From NCBI GenBank assembly GCA_035610365.1, contig CM069435.1, positions 16,357,123 to 16,421,122 on the forward strand: a DNA stretch of 64,000 nucleotides, read 5' to 3'. This DNA is from Aquatica leii (Eukaryota; Arthropoda; Insecta; Coleoptera; Lampyridae). Positions 1 to 13,000 of the stretch are shown here, piece by piece; positions within the stretch are counted from its first letter, which is position 1; each line of letters opens with the position of its first letter. The notes below the pieces were generated by a model. The model was not told the origin of the DNA. It made no database searches and was given only the letters and a program-made list of their open reading frames with translations. A program made the position numbers and the translations under genes.

Positions 1-3000
1 ATTCGAGTTAATTCTAATACAACTGCCAAAGATAATGTTAAGAATTAAACCTAATTCTACGTCAATGTCATACATGGCATCGACTTTAAAAAGTAATTTC
101 ATGCAAATAAAAATTTCATTTAATTGTAACTAAATTAAATTAGTTTTTAATGCATTTTTTGAAGCCTGTTCTTTTTCGCCAATTTTTTTAAATATAAACT
201 GCACTAGAAAAATGCCGTATAAAATTACGTTTTGTAGTTTTAACTTTCAAAAATTACGTACGACAAATATACCGTTTCACTTAGAAGACGTCCTACAAGT
301 TCCACCGATCAATTACTACTGAATTTAGAAGTACCGCGGGCTATAACAGCGCAAGCCCTTTCGCACCTTAAACCTGCATTTAAAAATTTCGTAGTGAGGG
401 TCGCAATATCACGTTACAATGCTCTGCTACATATAAGGCATGGACTCAAATAATTGTAGCCCGACAGAAAGAAATACCTACTTTGAACGACGACCATATT
501 AAATTAATGTTTTACAGTAATAGAAAGTAGATGATATTTATATTCTATATGTTTAATTATTTTAATTCATAACAATTTGTACCGCTTTTTTTGCTTTAAT
601 GAACGTGTGGGGGGCTCGCGCCCTAGTGCCCTTATGGACCAGCCGCAACTGACGTATTTAGATAAATGATAACGGTTATGAGTCAATAAGAGAAGCAGGT
701 GCAAATGTGGACCAAACGTATTATCAAATTCAAAATACTACATTAAAAACAGAAAAGTTTAAACCGAACAAAACTCATTTGACCCATACATTAAGTAGTA
801 TAATCAATGTAAATACCCGAGGATGAAGAATGCCGGTTACAGTTTTGTCAGTGGCTTTTTGGTGTAAGGGAAAACGACCAAGATTCTAAAAAAAAAAAGA
901 TTTGGAACACATAAGTGGAAATCTACAAATTTGCTGTTATTTAAGCACAATGAACACTACACTACTGGGGCAGAGACATAGATAATCCACATTTGTATGC
1001 CCTTGTACGACGTTAGTACCGGTTTGGTTTTAATATTGTAGTGGGTTTGAACTTTATGTTTGTAAAAAAAAGCGCCTGTGAAAGTTGCTTTGCAAATGTT
1101 ATAATTTTTCAAAACGATCGCAAATTAAGGAAGTATAGCTAATTTTCGGAATTCGCAATTTTCGTTTTTTTTTCAAATTACGAATAAACCGTTCAAGAAA
1201 TTTTTTAGCAGATAATAAATCAGCGTCCACTTCAGTCTCCCTTTAACCGACTTTCCGTCTCTTATAATAAGCGAGATCTGCAAGTTAGAACTCGAATTTC
1301 AATCGCCATGGATGTGTATTTTTTTTACTTTTGTTTGTTTGTCCCGACCCTTCAACTAATAGCTGGGTTGCATCCGTAACCAGGACCTTAGCACATTTAA
1401 ACAGAGCGTCAGTTGACCAACTTTCCTTCTGTTTAAAAAAATGATGTTTATGCACGTGCAGTGGCGGCTAAAGCTGCAGGAAAACCATTTCAACATTAAA
1501 ACTTTAAAAATGTATTGTTACTTAATAAAAGATTTATATTTAAGGTACATTTATCTCTTTTCGGAATAGGCAAAATGATTATTATTGTTTATAATCGTTT
1601 TAATATAAAGTAGCATCAAATCTGTGTAGTTTTTAAATTGGCTTAAATTTGGGAAGTCCCAACTTTCCGATATTTATTGGTATCTTTGATTATAAACTGA
1701 TTGCTTATAAATCTAAATTATGTGATTATACCGGAAGAGTTCTTCACCTGTTCTTCCCTCCTAATGTACAGTAAGTCCCACCGAACAGAAAAACTTCCCG
1801 ATTAAAATTTATAGTTGAATAAAAACCACGATTTATTTTTGCTGTGTTTTATTTAACCTACTAGCAGCCTTCTCACATATCGAGAGAAAGCAAAAAATAG
1901 GGAAGAGGTAGCTTGACAATCACAGCCGCAGTGAGATGTCGCTGCATACTTTTTGGTTCGCGGGTTTCAGTTTCAAACGGAAACGGGTTACATCACACCA
2001 CCAAAGCAATAATTATCAAATAGAATTGGGAGACTTAAAAATACTTTATATGAATCAACGTATAGGACACTAAAATATAGAGTGCTAGAAAGACTACGAA
2101 AGATAACCTAATTCTCACTGCATTACACAATTGTTAAAGAATAAATTAAAAAATGAACAGGGATGTAATCATCATTTTTAAAGAAGTCAAAAAGAACAAA
2201 ATAAAAGGCCATTTCCATTAAAGTACTTGATGGTCTAGGTCTACAGAAATCGAGTAAGCAATTATAACCTTGACGAAAGTAGAATGGGAGTACCTAAAGT
2301 TTTGACCATTATGGCAAGATTTCTGCGGTACAAAGCAGAGTGTTATTAATTTAAACACAATAAAAGCGGAACAACTGATATACGAGGACATAAAGATTCC
2401 ATATCCAGAAATGCTATATCTACTTGGAGATTGGTCTCAAGATTGATCTCAAAGCAAATCAATGTAATGACACAAACAAGTGTGTGCCATAAGTACTGGG
2501 ATTCAGGTCGCCAAAGAAGAGACGTACGGGAAAGTTCATTCTGTAACAAGGACAAGTGTCGAATAACATAGCGTACTTTCTCCGCAATCAGAAATCTGAG
2601 CTGAATGCAATGAGATGAAACTTGTTGAATTTTCTTACTCCAAGTTTGTACGATGTAATTATTGAGCAAATACGCACATGTACAAAAACAGTTTTGAAAA
2701 TATCCCAGACAAAACACAACAGAATTAACTGTACTTGAAATCAAAAGTGTGGATTTACATTTTTATACTGATGTTTCACGTTTAATTGGATATTATTGTA
2801 GAAACATTATCAAAAGTGCAAAATGCTAAAAATGCGAATTTTTAGAAGAAAAACTGAAGAGTTGTTGAAACTCAAAAAAGTGCTATGCTAACCATTCTGG
2901 TTCTTCTGATAAGATGACAGTCACAGCTTACGTGGTTTCCATAATTTAAAAACTGTAACTACTGTGGTACCAAATTACAAAAACCTCAGAAAATATGCGA

Positions 3001-4044
3001 ATTAATTTAAAGACAAATTGTGTCGACCAATCATGTATCGCGATTCGTTATTTTCTTGATATTTCCGTTTCTACTTACGTTTTACAAAAACATTTTTTTA
3101 CAGCTTATGCAACCAATTATACATTCGCGTATTAGTCATTCGGGTGGCCTTACATTTTCTAATTTAAAATGGCAAAGTCCCAAGAACATTTTACTCTTTC
3201 ATCAATAAACAATAAATATTTTCGCGCGTAAAGATTACAAGCACTTAATTTTTTTTATATAAATACAGACTAAAACTATATCTCTTTTTTTAGCTTTAAA
3301 ATATACGTGGGACACCGCATACATAATTTAACATATTGTTAAAAAACAGTTTATTCAATTTATAAATATGAATATTCTAGTTTTAGTATTTTCTAGTGCA
3401 TTTAGTTAAGGTAAGCAAAACAGAACCGATAATATTTTTGTTTAATTCACATCCCTATGAACACCTTAAATAAATAATAAATTGTAATATTAAAATAATT
3501 AGAAGATATATAAAGACGACATTTACAAAGAATTATTATATAATAGTGTAGGTTGTATATAAATAGTACGCAAAATTTAGTTTGGGTACGAAAATAATCA
3601 AGTAGTTTCTTTCTGAAAAGTTCAAGGCTTTTTTGACCAATAAAAATAAATCTTACACGTGCTTCCTCAATAAAATAAAAATACCAAAATTTCAGATTAA
3701 TCTTGGCGTATAAAAACAACTCATTTTTATCAATTGACCAAAAATATGACTCGATTTGTTCCTTAAACCACAAATAACCACCCCAAAAACGAACATTTAA
3801 AATTAGATTCGCACTTTAAATATTAATTAAAAATTTCACTTGAGATCTTAGTTAACAAAAAATACAAGAACAATTTAATAAAAGATCAACTGAGGAAAAC
3901 ATGTTTGCTTTCGGTCAAGTTTTCCCTTTTTATGGCATATTAACGCTTTTAGTTTCCTGAAATACTTTCAAGTAGCGTTGGGTAAATTGTAATCGCGTAC
4001 ATTACATTGCGACACCTCAATAATAATTTTAAAAAAACACTTAC
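1..4044. other. Probable highwire intron 23, no gene recognised
   Basis: The donor site of exon 23 (GTAAG at 4044-4040, minus strand) opens an intron that does not close within the window. Short open frames at 2346-2744 and 3447-3773 (minus) have low-complexity composition and match nothing I know. Given the other two long introns, transposon debris is likely, but I cannot name any. Confidence 0.5.
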
Positions 4045-7000
4045 CTATAAGGCAGCGTCCCGTCGAGTGCTTGAGTGACAGATGGTGGACAGCTCAGCGC
4101 CAGCCCCTTCGCCAGTAAAGATCCATGTGAACTTAGCGTATGAGCAGCTACTAACTCCGCAATTTCTATGTCTATATCACTACCATCACCTACAAAAAAG
4201 TACATAAAAAATGAATACACAACCAGTGGTACTTACTATCTCCATTGGGTAGCAAAAGATCCTTTTTAATAAGACTAGCCGAACACATCCCACCCAAAAA
4301 CGATAACTCAGCTTCTAAGTGTTTAAGTCCAACTATAGGTCCACATATTCCAGGAAAAGGCCATTCGTATCCAACTACCAAGCATTTGAAACCGTAAGAA
4401 CTGGCCCTTTCGTCTTTTAAATAATCCGATGCAGTTTCCAACGAAAAGATTACTTCGTTCCCAGGTAATATCACCGCTGATTGAGGCCATTGAATGCTAG
4501 AATTGTAAAGTTATACAATACAGTCAACGTGATCAATATTATTACCATCCGGTGAATTTATGCAAAACGGGCCAGTAAGGTAAAGGCGAACCGTCGTAAT
4601 CTTCTGAATCGATAGTTTTAATATTATTTTTTAAACCAGACAGACAACCCAAACTGGGTACGTATAATTGTAGAGAATCTTCAGGTTGCGCCGTCGAACA
4701 TGAAGGATCAAATTCTAAAGACATCCACCTAACAGTATCCGGAAACGCAACTCTAAAACGACGAATAAGAACAAAAGTAAACATGAATTTATGCTGTGTA
4801 CCGATAATTAGACACTGTAGACGGTTTGTACGGGTGTTCACTTTGTATCCAAGTGTAATGCTGACTGGTCGTGTTGTTAAAAGTATCACTTATATCAAAC
4901 TGATTCGAGGATCCTCCCGAAAGACCCAAACTCGTAGATGGTATTGATGATCCAGCCAACAAGTTCAAAGCAGCCACATGAGGCAACATTTCTTGAATTA
5001 AATTTAAAATGTAAACTGCGTTCTGAAATGCACCGAAATAATCTTAAGACGTTATTTAAAATTTGAAACGTACTCTGGGATCGCTCGAAGCTAAGGGACT
5101 GATGTGAGCCATAATTAAAGGTAGTAAAGTGGTAACAACGCATGCTCCGCTTAATATTTCTGTAGTTGACACTTCATCGGCTTTTTCTCTAGCCATAGCT
5201 AACACTTTGCAGCAGTTATGAATAATAGCCGAAGTCATCGATAATGCCCCTTTTCGAGCTTGTTGTTCTAATTTGGTGCTAGTAACTTTTGCACATTCTA
5301 TTGGGTTGCTAAAGAATCACGTAAGCAAATTTCGGTTGATTATAGAATGAACTACTTACCTATAGTACAAAAGGACTGGTATTTGTCCTCGAGTTAAAGT
5401 AGTACCATTGAAACTTAACGAGCAAGTTGAGAACGCGAAAGTGGTGTTGTCGGAACCCTTTACGGTATTTAAACCTCCATCGCCGTTATTGGTTCTACCA
5501 CCGTGATTTCTTAGTCTTATCGCATATTTAACATTTTCCTGCAATTAAGAAATTCGACTTACATACTAAAATGTTTACGTATGATTGAGCACGGCTTTGT
5601 TTAGGTTACGGTCAAAAAGGGGCGTGTCTTCGAGAAACTGCCATACAATCAATAGTCACACCACCTGACTCAACTAATTTTTTTAGATCAGTCGAGCCCT
5701 TTAGAAACACCTCGACCACTCGTAAGATCTGCAACACAGGCAAATCGTGCGGCTCAACGAATCACACGCCTCAGTCTCCCACACCCGTTACTCCTACACA
5801 CCCAAAAAAAGTCCGTGTCAATCAACCCGCAAGCATCATGTCTTTTTATTGCCCCTCTTCCACATTTACACAAGAGACAATAATACCTTGTACCTCCACC
5901 CACCTCCATTTATGTGTTTTACCCACCAGATTATCCCAATTGAAACAAATTAATGTCTCTGGGTACACATTAATAAAATGTTGTTTGTAGAAAAACATGA
6001 GTGTGGTAGGGTAGCAGTCTACACCAGGCAAGACTGACCCCTACACCTAGATTTTGACGTACTTTCTGTAGAACAAGCGTACAAATGTTCCTAAATGAAG
6101 TGTGGAAAAGAGTGAAAAATCTCGAGTCCTCATCTTTAAAGTGCATAGGCCGCTCGGTCGCGACGGTGACGTTTTTATATGTAGATGTTCTGGCAAACAT
6201 CATCCACTCTGCAGTTGACCAAAGCATTCCTATCATCTAGGGGAAAGGGAGGCATTTCAACCTAGATTGGCTTAGTAGTAGCAGCCTTCAGACAGATGCA
6301 CATATGTTGCTCATCTCTTTTGACATAACCCGTGCCATCCATGAACCCACAAGGTTAACGCCAACATCCGCAACATGTCTTGACAATTTTATCCACAACG
6401 TGCCAACATTTTCTTCTCATGTTTTCACCTGCATTGATGATCGTTCTGATGTGGGGACTGGGGCGGTACATCTGTCAAAGAATAACGCAGGTGTCCCAAG
6501 GCCAGCTCACCGAAGACAGAAACCTCTAGTAGAGCAAATGCTGGCTTGATCTCGATGATCAGTAAGCAAAGAAACTGCGAAAGCCGAGCCTATCGATCCT
6601 TTCAGCTTTTACGATTTTTAAGCAAGATGTGTCAGAAAAGTTACCACAGGACTAACTAGCTTGTGACGGCCAAGCGTTCATAGCGACGTCACTTTTGATC
6701 GAATCGGAGCGCAAAGCAAACCAAAAGCAACTTTCATGAATCATTTACCTATTTGACATCGCTGGGAACGTGATCGTATCAGAACGCTAGCCGATACGTT
6801 GTAAGTAATTCTTCTTTTTACTTAATTTTGCTCTTGGTTATTTCTATTACGCTTTTAACGAATGTGCTGATGAAGAATTGTTAAACTAGGACCCCCACCC
6901 CGTGGATCTTGCGTGACATGGTTAGTGTTTTTCCTGAGGTCAAGCCCAACTACAAACGTTAAAACTCAATACTAGACACTTTAAAAAAAATACAAATGAA

Positions 7001-10000
7001 AAAATCCGATGATCAAGAAATAATAATAATAATAATAATAATTCAGAAAGAATTAGAGGTGATCGATACTATAGCGTAAGACTCTACTGACCGCCTTTGT
7101 CTCTCTTCCTCCACCACAATTTCTTGTAGTTTTAATGCACCCTGTATTTCTAGCAATAGTAATCCAATCTTTCTGCCCCCACTTCTCCTCCTCACCTTCC
7201 ATCTTTAAAAACGACAACCTTACCTGGCAACTACCGCCCTGTTACTATAGCTTCTCTTATACTCTCGTCTTGGCGAGTTTTGACAGTCTATTTCAGAAAG
7301 AATTAGAGGTGATCGATACCATGGCGTAAGACTCTACTGACCGCCTTTGTCTCTCTTCCTCCACCACAATTTCTTATAGTTTTAATGCACCCTGTATTTC
7401 TAGTAATAGTAATCCAATCTTTCTGCCCCCGCTTCTCCTGAAATATAAATCATTTCGAGTCGGAAAAATTCTGATGCACTCTCCATCTTTAAAAACGACG
7501 ACCTTTTCTTGCAACTACCGCCCTGTTACTATAGCTTCTCTTATACTCTCGTCTTTGCGAGTTTTCACAGTTTATAGCTTAGCTTTATTTGTTATATTTT
7601 TTTGTTGTGTTGACTTTGTATTTAAATCCCTTGAATCTGGCCACCAAATGTTTGATATTCTGTTTGACCTTTCAAAGGCTTTTGACTGGGTTGATCATTC
7701 GATCATGTGAAATGAATGGGCATTCGTGGATCAGCCTCCGATAAGTCTTGTAAAGTTGTTTTACTACTTCTTGTAGTGATACTGTTTCTGGCAGTTGAGT
7801 GTAGAGTCCAACTAGGAAGCATATTATTTTCAACTCTGATGAACGATCTTCCAAGTTTTGTAGAGTCCCATAATAATTGTAGCAAGAACACTCAAGCTGG
7901 ATTATCCAGTTCAAATTGAGACTACTGTGTATTGTTGCCTGAGCCACATCCAACAAGTTACAAATAAACTGCGTTATCCTGTTTGACCACAAACTAACTT
8001 CTAATAATTCTCAAAAATCTTTCCCACTTGGAATTTTTTCGAGATATTCCGGTCCAGTCCGTTGTTAAGTTTCTTAGAGTCCAGTTAGATAGTTCCCTAT
8101 CCTAGAAACAGTACGTAGACTGACTGTAGCTCCAGAACTCAATTCCACGTTATTTGTCCTCAGAAAGGTAGTCTATCTCAAAACTTTACTCACACTGTAT
8201 CACTATGTAAAGACTAAAATATAGTATAGTGTTTTGGTGTTCTTCGTCTGCTCTATTAAAAGCTTTTCGGTGCCTAAAGAGCCTTTTTAGAACACCTTCC
8301 TGGCGACTCTCTGCGTATTTGAGTGACTCATGTTCATGAGAAATATGTCTCACATGTTTCATCTCGTCCGCCATGAGCAAAGAACACAACACAAGACACA
8401 AATCTAAAGTGTCCATTCCCTACAATCACACATCTAGATTTGAAAAAAACTGCTTCTACACAAGTATAAAATTCAATAATATGATCCCTGCCATTGTTGA
8501 ATCGCTCACTGTCAATAAATATATATTATTATTGTTGTGAACAAAAACACTTCTAGAAATAAATTAATTTGGTCCTTTTGATAAGTTTCTATCGCAAACT
8601 CTACGAGGTACCAACCCAACTGGAGTATAGAAGCGCGACTGTTAAATACAATACATTACTTACTTTAATCAAAACTGGCTTGTCGAATTTAATTTCGGCA
8701 ATATCCGGTACAAAGTCTTCGGGTCCAAAAGAACCACGTGTGATTTCTAAACTATTCCATCTTTGAGTGTGAGTATGGCTGTCAGCAACATTCACCGAAC
8801 TTTGCTATAAACGGATTCGGTTAAGTAAAGAACAAACGTTAAAGCAACTTACGTCTTCTAATAGCTCTAATTCATATTCGTAATGACCAATTCCCCCATA
8901 AATCCCCACGCCAGCAATCGACACTCCCGCTCTATCGACCTGAAAACAGATTGCATCCGGTGATCCATTGCCGGTGTTCCAAGTTCTTGACTGATTAGTG
9001 CGCGTAAACCGCGATGGAGTTACATGCAAGATGCGTCCACACGCACTCTGAAGGTCTTCCTAAAATATATTATAACAGTTTGGTATAAACGAAAGTACCA
9101 ACTTACTTCAGACGAGCTACACTGATGAACCAATTCCGCAACAACTCTAGCTAGCAAGTGACAACAGTGTCTGATTAATTTAGGAAAGTAAGTGACTCTA
9201 TGCCCCAACAACACTTGGTTAACAGGTTCGGTAACTAACTTCAATAGCTGATCTAAAACTTCTTTCCAAGACCAGTTTAAGCCGGTGCCATTCGACTCCA
9301 TCTAAAATCGAAACTAATCCCATAAAAACAAAACTTATTAAACGCGTACCTGGCTCCTATAAGTCATTTGTTCCACTAACACAGGATAATGATGCGAATC
9401 AGTACCGTTCATAGCAGGTAAACCGGTATTATCCGAAGGACTTAAACCACGATTTACTGAACTCTCCGTGCTTGCTCCATTAGATAACAGCGGAAAAGTA
9501 GTACGCAATCTGATACTCGGACTACACAAAGCGCAAAGCACAGCGCTAAGTAACCGTTGACTATTTGAACTCGAGTAACAGTCAGTCTCCTACAAAAACT
9601 TATAAAATACGCGCCTGTATTCGAATGCAACAAACCTTTTCAATATCTGCAAGCAAATCACATAAACAAGTCCATTTTAAGTACGAAGTAGGATAAAACG
9701 CGTGGAAACACGCCACAAAGGTTCCATGACATTCTTCCAAAATGCTATTCATCATCTTAATTTGATACCCGCCGTTTTTGGTTTTGCTTTTGTTAGACTT
9801 CTTTCCTTGTAAAGTAGTCGGTAAACAATCGGACAGAATTTGTTTGAGTAACGCCCTTATGTCACCAACGCTCTCAGCTAAATGAACATTTTCTAAAGGT
9901 GCCTTTTTTGATATCTGCGATGGATAAATTTCATTGGTGTAAGAACGTATCAACCTCAAACTAGCACAGCTGATGTACACCAGTCGCTCTAGTTCTAAAG

Positions 10001-13000
10001 TCGTGTACATATGTTGTGACGTTTGTCCGTCCATAACACCCAGCTTGAAAGTATTCCACGACCATTGTAATAAAGACAACAAACTCTGAATACATTCTTT
10101 TGTAACCGTGCGAGAAAAGTCTTTAGACAAAATGTGTATTGGTTCTGATATATCAACTTGGCGACGGGGCGGTTGAATTTCGGCCGTTATTACTTTATAT
10201 AAAAGCTGAGGAATTTGGCCGGCATTTACGTCGGTGCCGTTGTTCGATTTTTTTGACGATTTGAAATAAAATAGAACTTGATCTTCAGTCGTTACCATCG
10301 TTTGACCGGATGAACCGCAATCGCTACTTGGACCACTTATTCTACTCCAAGCCACGTACCAACGATGTGCCTGTAATGATAATTTATCGAGAGATAAAAT
10401 TGTCGTTTAACGTACTTGTAAAGGAACGGGATCCTCAAACATCATCGGGTATTTTTGTCTTGGACCACACTCGTAAGGGATTTCGTCAGTTTCCGCAAGT
10501 AATTCACCATCACCTTCTTGTTCTCCGCCATCAGGGCCAATATCTAAAAGTCTAATTTTACCAGTGTATTCACCTCTACCGCCAAATAAGCCAAATCCAC
10601 CTAAAAGTATAAACGTCTTTGTACACGCTTTAATTAAAAAAAAAACAAAAGTGTACCTAACAAAACGTCTGTATCCGCCATGAACCGAATAGCTTCTATA
10701 CTATGCCCCGAATACCCCCAACCACCTCCGTGACTTTCAAACCGATTAACACATTGAAAATCCTCTCTAGTAAACTGTTTCCCAGCGACTAATCTCCTAT
10801 CGTCTATATCGTCTTTAATTGCAGTCATTTGCAGAGTATGTGCAATAGTTAACGTATCTAAGCAGCATAACAAATTAATGGCAGCTTGTAAACGCGTCAC
10901 ATGACAATTACAAACTACCGGTAGTGATAACTCGGCGCTTAAAATAGCGGACAGATTAAACCTTGTTAACTCATTTTCGTCTTTGGACGCGTTTGATATT
11001 GAGTACAGTTTGATGTCGGATAAAAATTTTTTATCGCTGGTTTCTATAACGTTTTTGGTTCTTAATTCGGACGAAATTACATTGTAGCAATTGATTTCGT
11101 GATTGATAACGTTGTAGGACCACAAAACGTTGTAAATGCTGTCCATACAAACGGTTTTATTGTAAAAGTCAACTTGGTTTTTGCTTTTGAAGGAATTACA
11201 ATTACCTTCGCGTTTATTAATCACCAAACTTTGAAAACTATTTGCGTTGTCTAACTGATTTGGTAATAAAACTAAAATTCCGGTATTAATAATTGATGTT
11301 TATAATTGTCAACACTCACTGATGTAGTTTCTATTTGCGGCAACAGTTGATTTTGATAAACTCACTGAGTTAATCAAGCTCTCGTCTATTTTGAGGAAGG
11401 TTTGATCACCAGATGCGCCGACCCAAGTCGCTCTACGACCATGCCGTGGCCCGATATTTGGCATAAGTCCTGGCATGGCGAACCATCTAGGGTCTCTATA
11501 TTTGGACGAATTACTTGGGACATCTTGAGGCGACGTTGCCGTTGCTATACGACCTAATTGCCCTTTCTATTGGATTAAGCCAAGTAGTATATAAACATTT
11601 CTTACACAGTAACACAAACCTGATAGTTGCCAAAAGTGTAAACTTCTCCTTTACCTGTTAAGATAACAGTGTGGTTACTACCAGCTGCTATATGTACTGC
11701 ACTACAAGGTAGTTTGACCAGTTGAATTGAAGATTTTGGTAGGATATCGCCACAACCCAACTGTCCGTACTGATTCGATCCAAAGCTATACACCTGACCA
11801 TTTTGTAGCAACAGTACAGTATGATGTAACCCACAAGCAATTTGAATCACAGGACTATCGCACGGAAGTTGTATTTTGGCCGGTGGCAAACAAGCGATTC
11901 GAGTAGCGTCCCTTTCGACGTCCGATCCAACCGGTTCCTTCCCTAATATATTAGTATGTCGCGTGTTATTAGCACGATGTACAGGAGTAGAAGGAACAAT
12001 AGCTGGTGACGAACGTACGCTTTTTAATTTTGACATAACTTGTTTACTAGAACCCGCAACCGATATAGACTTTCGTGCTCTACTTTTCCTTTCATCCAAA
12101 CGCGTCTGTAGCTGAAAATAGTTCTCAAAACTTGTATAATACTAAGTAAATCTTACTTGTTCCTGCAGTTTTGTTCTTTGCCTTGGCGGTACCAAATCTT
12201 TAACCTTGTCTCTAAAAATCAAATCGAGACGCATCATCCCAGAAAGATCAGCAGCACCATCGGGACCAAGAATTGCTAATTGGCGGTTGTCGACCGTATC
12301 TCGAGCGCATAATCGACAACAACCACACATTGCACAACCACTATCACCTTCACCACAACCGCATTCCCTGCAATTTGATTTTGTTGCATTTCAAAAAACA
12401 AAAAATAATCTACTTACTGTCCGGGCTTTCTATCCGGTCTCATCGAAGACAAACAACTTATTGAATAACCAGTACATTCCTGACAGACAGTACAAACCAT
12501 GCACATATCATGATGCCACTGATGATTCCCAGGCGGACATATCTGATCTCGTCCTATAGATTCAACCACATTTCCATCAGAGCTACCAGCAATATTCTCA
12601 ACGTCGTCTCTGTTCGTAATTTCTTCTAAATCGTCAAAAATGTCTTGCTCATCGTGACTAGCACCGCCTGTTTCCATAGCAACTACTGCTGATGAAGATT
12701 CTATAGACGATGAATTATTATCTCAAAACAACCTCCAAATCCTTACCTTCTTTGCTAAACGGAATAAAATCCCGTCCACACTGGTATTTATTATTTATTC
12801 CAAAAGTATAAACCTGACCCTTAGTGGTTAACGCTACAGCGTGTGCTTTTCCCAGCGCCACCTGCACAATAAATTCGCCTTTTAGGTTACAAACCAGTCC
12901 AGTTGTATGGTCAGCGTGAGTTGTGTCTTTTCCAAACATGAGTAATTCCCCATCGCGGGTAACTAAAGCAGTGGACCCGTTGTTACACGCCGCGTTAATT

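Larger units (their letters stand above)
5360..9030 (-). other. hiw: PHR2 domain of highwire, split by a 3.1 kb intron
   Basis: Exons 16-18. It begins TPSRFTRTNQSRTWNTGNGS, continues AGVGIYGGIGHYEYELELL and SHTHTQRWNSLEITRGSF, and ends NVKYAIRLRNHGGRTNNGDG with FAFSTCSLSFNGTTLTRGQI. The exon 17/18 junction (8664 to 5538) keeps frame as LIK/ENVKY across an intron filled with LINE debris, so the domain is intact despite the insertion. Confidence 0.9.

Noticed and set aside
2346-2744. 132-codon minus-strand frame in the highwire intron region
   Set aside because: No recognisable domain and a starting codon that is not clearly ATG-supported; composition looks random.
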